From an uncultured Aquimarina sp. (GTDB lineage: Bacteria > Bacteroidota > Bacteroidia > Flavobacteriales > Flavobacteriaceae), in the NCBI GenBank assembly GCA_947497175.1, contig CANMFM010000010.1, positions 1 to 64,000 of the forward strand: 64,000 nucleotides of DNA. Reading direction: 5' to 3'. The notes under the pieces were generated by a model. That model saw only the letters and a list, made by a program, of their open reading frames with translations. It did no database searches and was not told the DNA's origin. Below are positions 63,729 to 64,000 of the stretch, piece after piece. A program made the translations under genes and the position numbers. Positions within the stretch are counted from its first letter, which is position 1. The number at the start of each line of letters is the position of its first letter.

Positions 63729-64000
63729 CTATAAACCAATAAATCGTTTTAGAAAATTCAACTTTCTAGTGCTGTATGGGGGATATTTAAAGTTGGGTTC
63801 GATCCAGAATGGTTTTTGTAAAATACTTTTGTAATGTGAGAATGTTTCGAATCCGTATTTTCCATGATAGTTTCCAATACCACTGTTTCCCACACCTCCA
63901 AACGGAAGAGTTTGCTCTGTAAAGTGCATCATAGCATCATTTATTGCACCGCCACCAAAAGAAATCTCATTTAGAATTTTCTTTCTTGTAGGTTTACTTT
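63729..64000 (-). CDS. Aldehyde dehydrogenase, C-terminal part (5' end outside window)
   Basis: The frame is open to the right edge (about 90 residues). It contains ISFGGGAINDAMMHFTEQTLPFGGVGNSGIGNYHGKYGFETFSH, the C-terminal signature of ALDH class 3 (fatty/aromatic aldehyde) enzymes, and ends KRFIGL at 63729. The catalytic Cys and NAD site lie outside the window. Convergent with kmo. Confidence 0.88.
   Translation of the reverse strand, partial: SKPTRKKILNEISFGGGAINDAMMHFTEQTLPFGGVGNSGIGNYHGKYGFETFSHYKSILQKPFWIEPNFKYPPYSTRKLNFLKRFIGL

Overview
The window looks like a chromosome segment of a marine member of the Flavobacteriaceae (Bacteroidota), possibly close to Aquimarina. The reasons are the AT-rich sequence, the general lack of Shine-Dalgarno sites, TAnnTTTG-type -7 boxes (before tRNA-Gly and tatA), and the family content: DUF6503, DUF6702, DUF6640, carboxypeptidase-regulatory-like proteins, SulP, and many AraC regulators. 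The genus is a guess.

Layout. 1-1376: a collagen-like surface protein on the minus strand, running off the left edge, with about 58 Gly-Leu-Thr-Gly-Arg-Thr units. Then tRNA-Gly. 1883-9468: a membrane glycosylation block with a methyltransferase, a flippase-like protein, two polyprenyl-phosphate-type GT2 enzymes, a TMTC-like GT-C/TPR protein and a large membrane protein. 9469-18732: core genes (glutaminase, dipeptidase E, two carboxypeptidase-regulatory-like proteins, DUF6702, M1 peptidase, TatA, subtilase lipoprotein, O-methyltransferase). 19131-23052: a small GG-leader peptide gene, then kynureninase with an AraC regulator and an MFS transporter. 23074-27433: DUF6503, a cupredoxin-like protein, an AhpD-like protein, DoxX and an AraC regulator with three copies of a shared operator-like element.

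27434-52570 is an accessory region in which every recognisable gene lies on the minus strand. It holds a FRG/DUF262 gene pair, four further units in which an AraC regulator is followed 64-91 bp downstream by one enzyme gene, a ParE-type toxin pair, a SulP transporter, two more serine hydrolases, several small orphan proteins, three decayed gene fragments and a second GG-leader peptide. The spacers between genes are not random: they fall into recurrent families (A, B, C, including a perfect 142-bp duplicate), many have imperfect inverted ends, and one end often stops 15-60 bp before a start codon. This resembles a gene-cassette array; no integrase is visible in the window.

52571-64000: a DUF6640-like protein, a cyclase (kynurenine formamidase superfamily), a DJ-1/PfpI lipoprotein, a Crp/Fnr regulator, a signalling/redox cluster (cNMP-binding histidine kinase, aldo/keto reductase, response regulator fused to thioredoxin reductase, UBP zinc finger), a flavin reductase, a methyltransferase, kynurenine 3-monooxygenase and the end of an aldehyde dehydrogenase. 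Kynureninase and kynurenine 3-monooxygenase, both in tryptophan catabolism, therefore flank the accessory region about 41 kb apart.

The most novel candidates are the cassette-like array of AraC-enzyme units with 21-bp-spaced operators, the two cysteine-rich GG-leader peptides, the FRG/DUF262 pair, and the Thr-in-every-triplet collagen next to a glycosylation locus.
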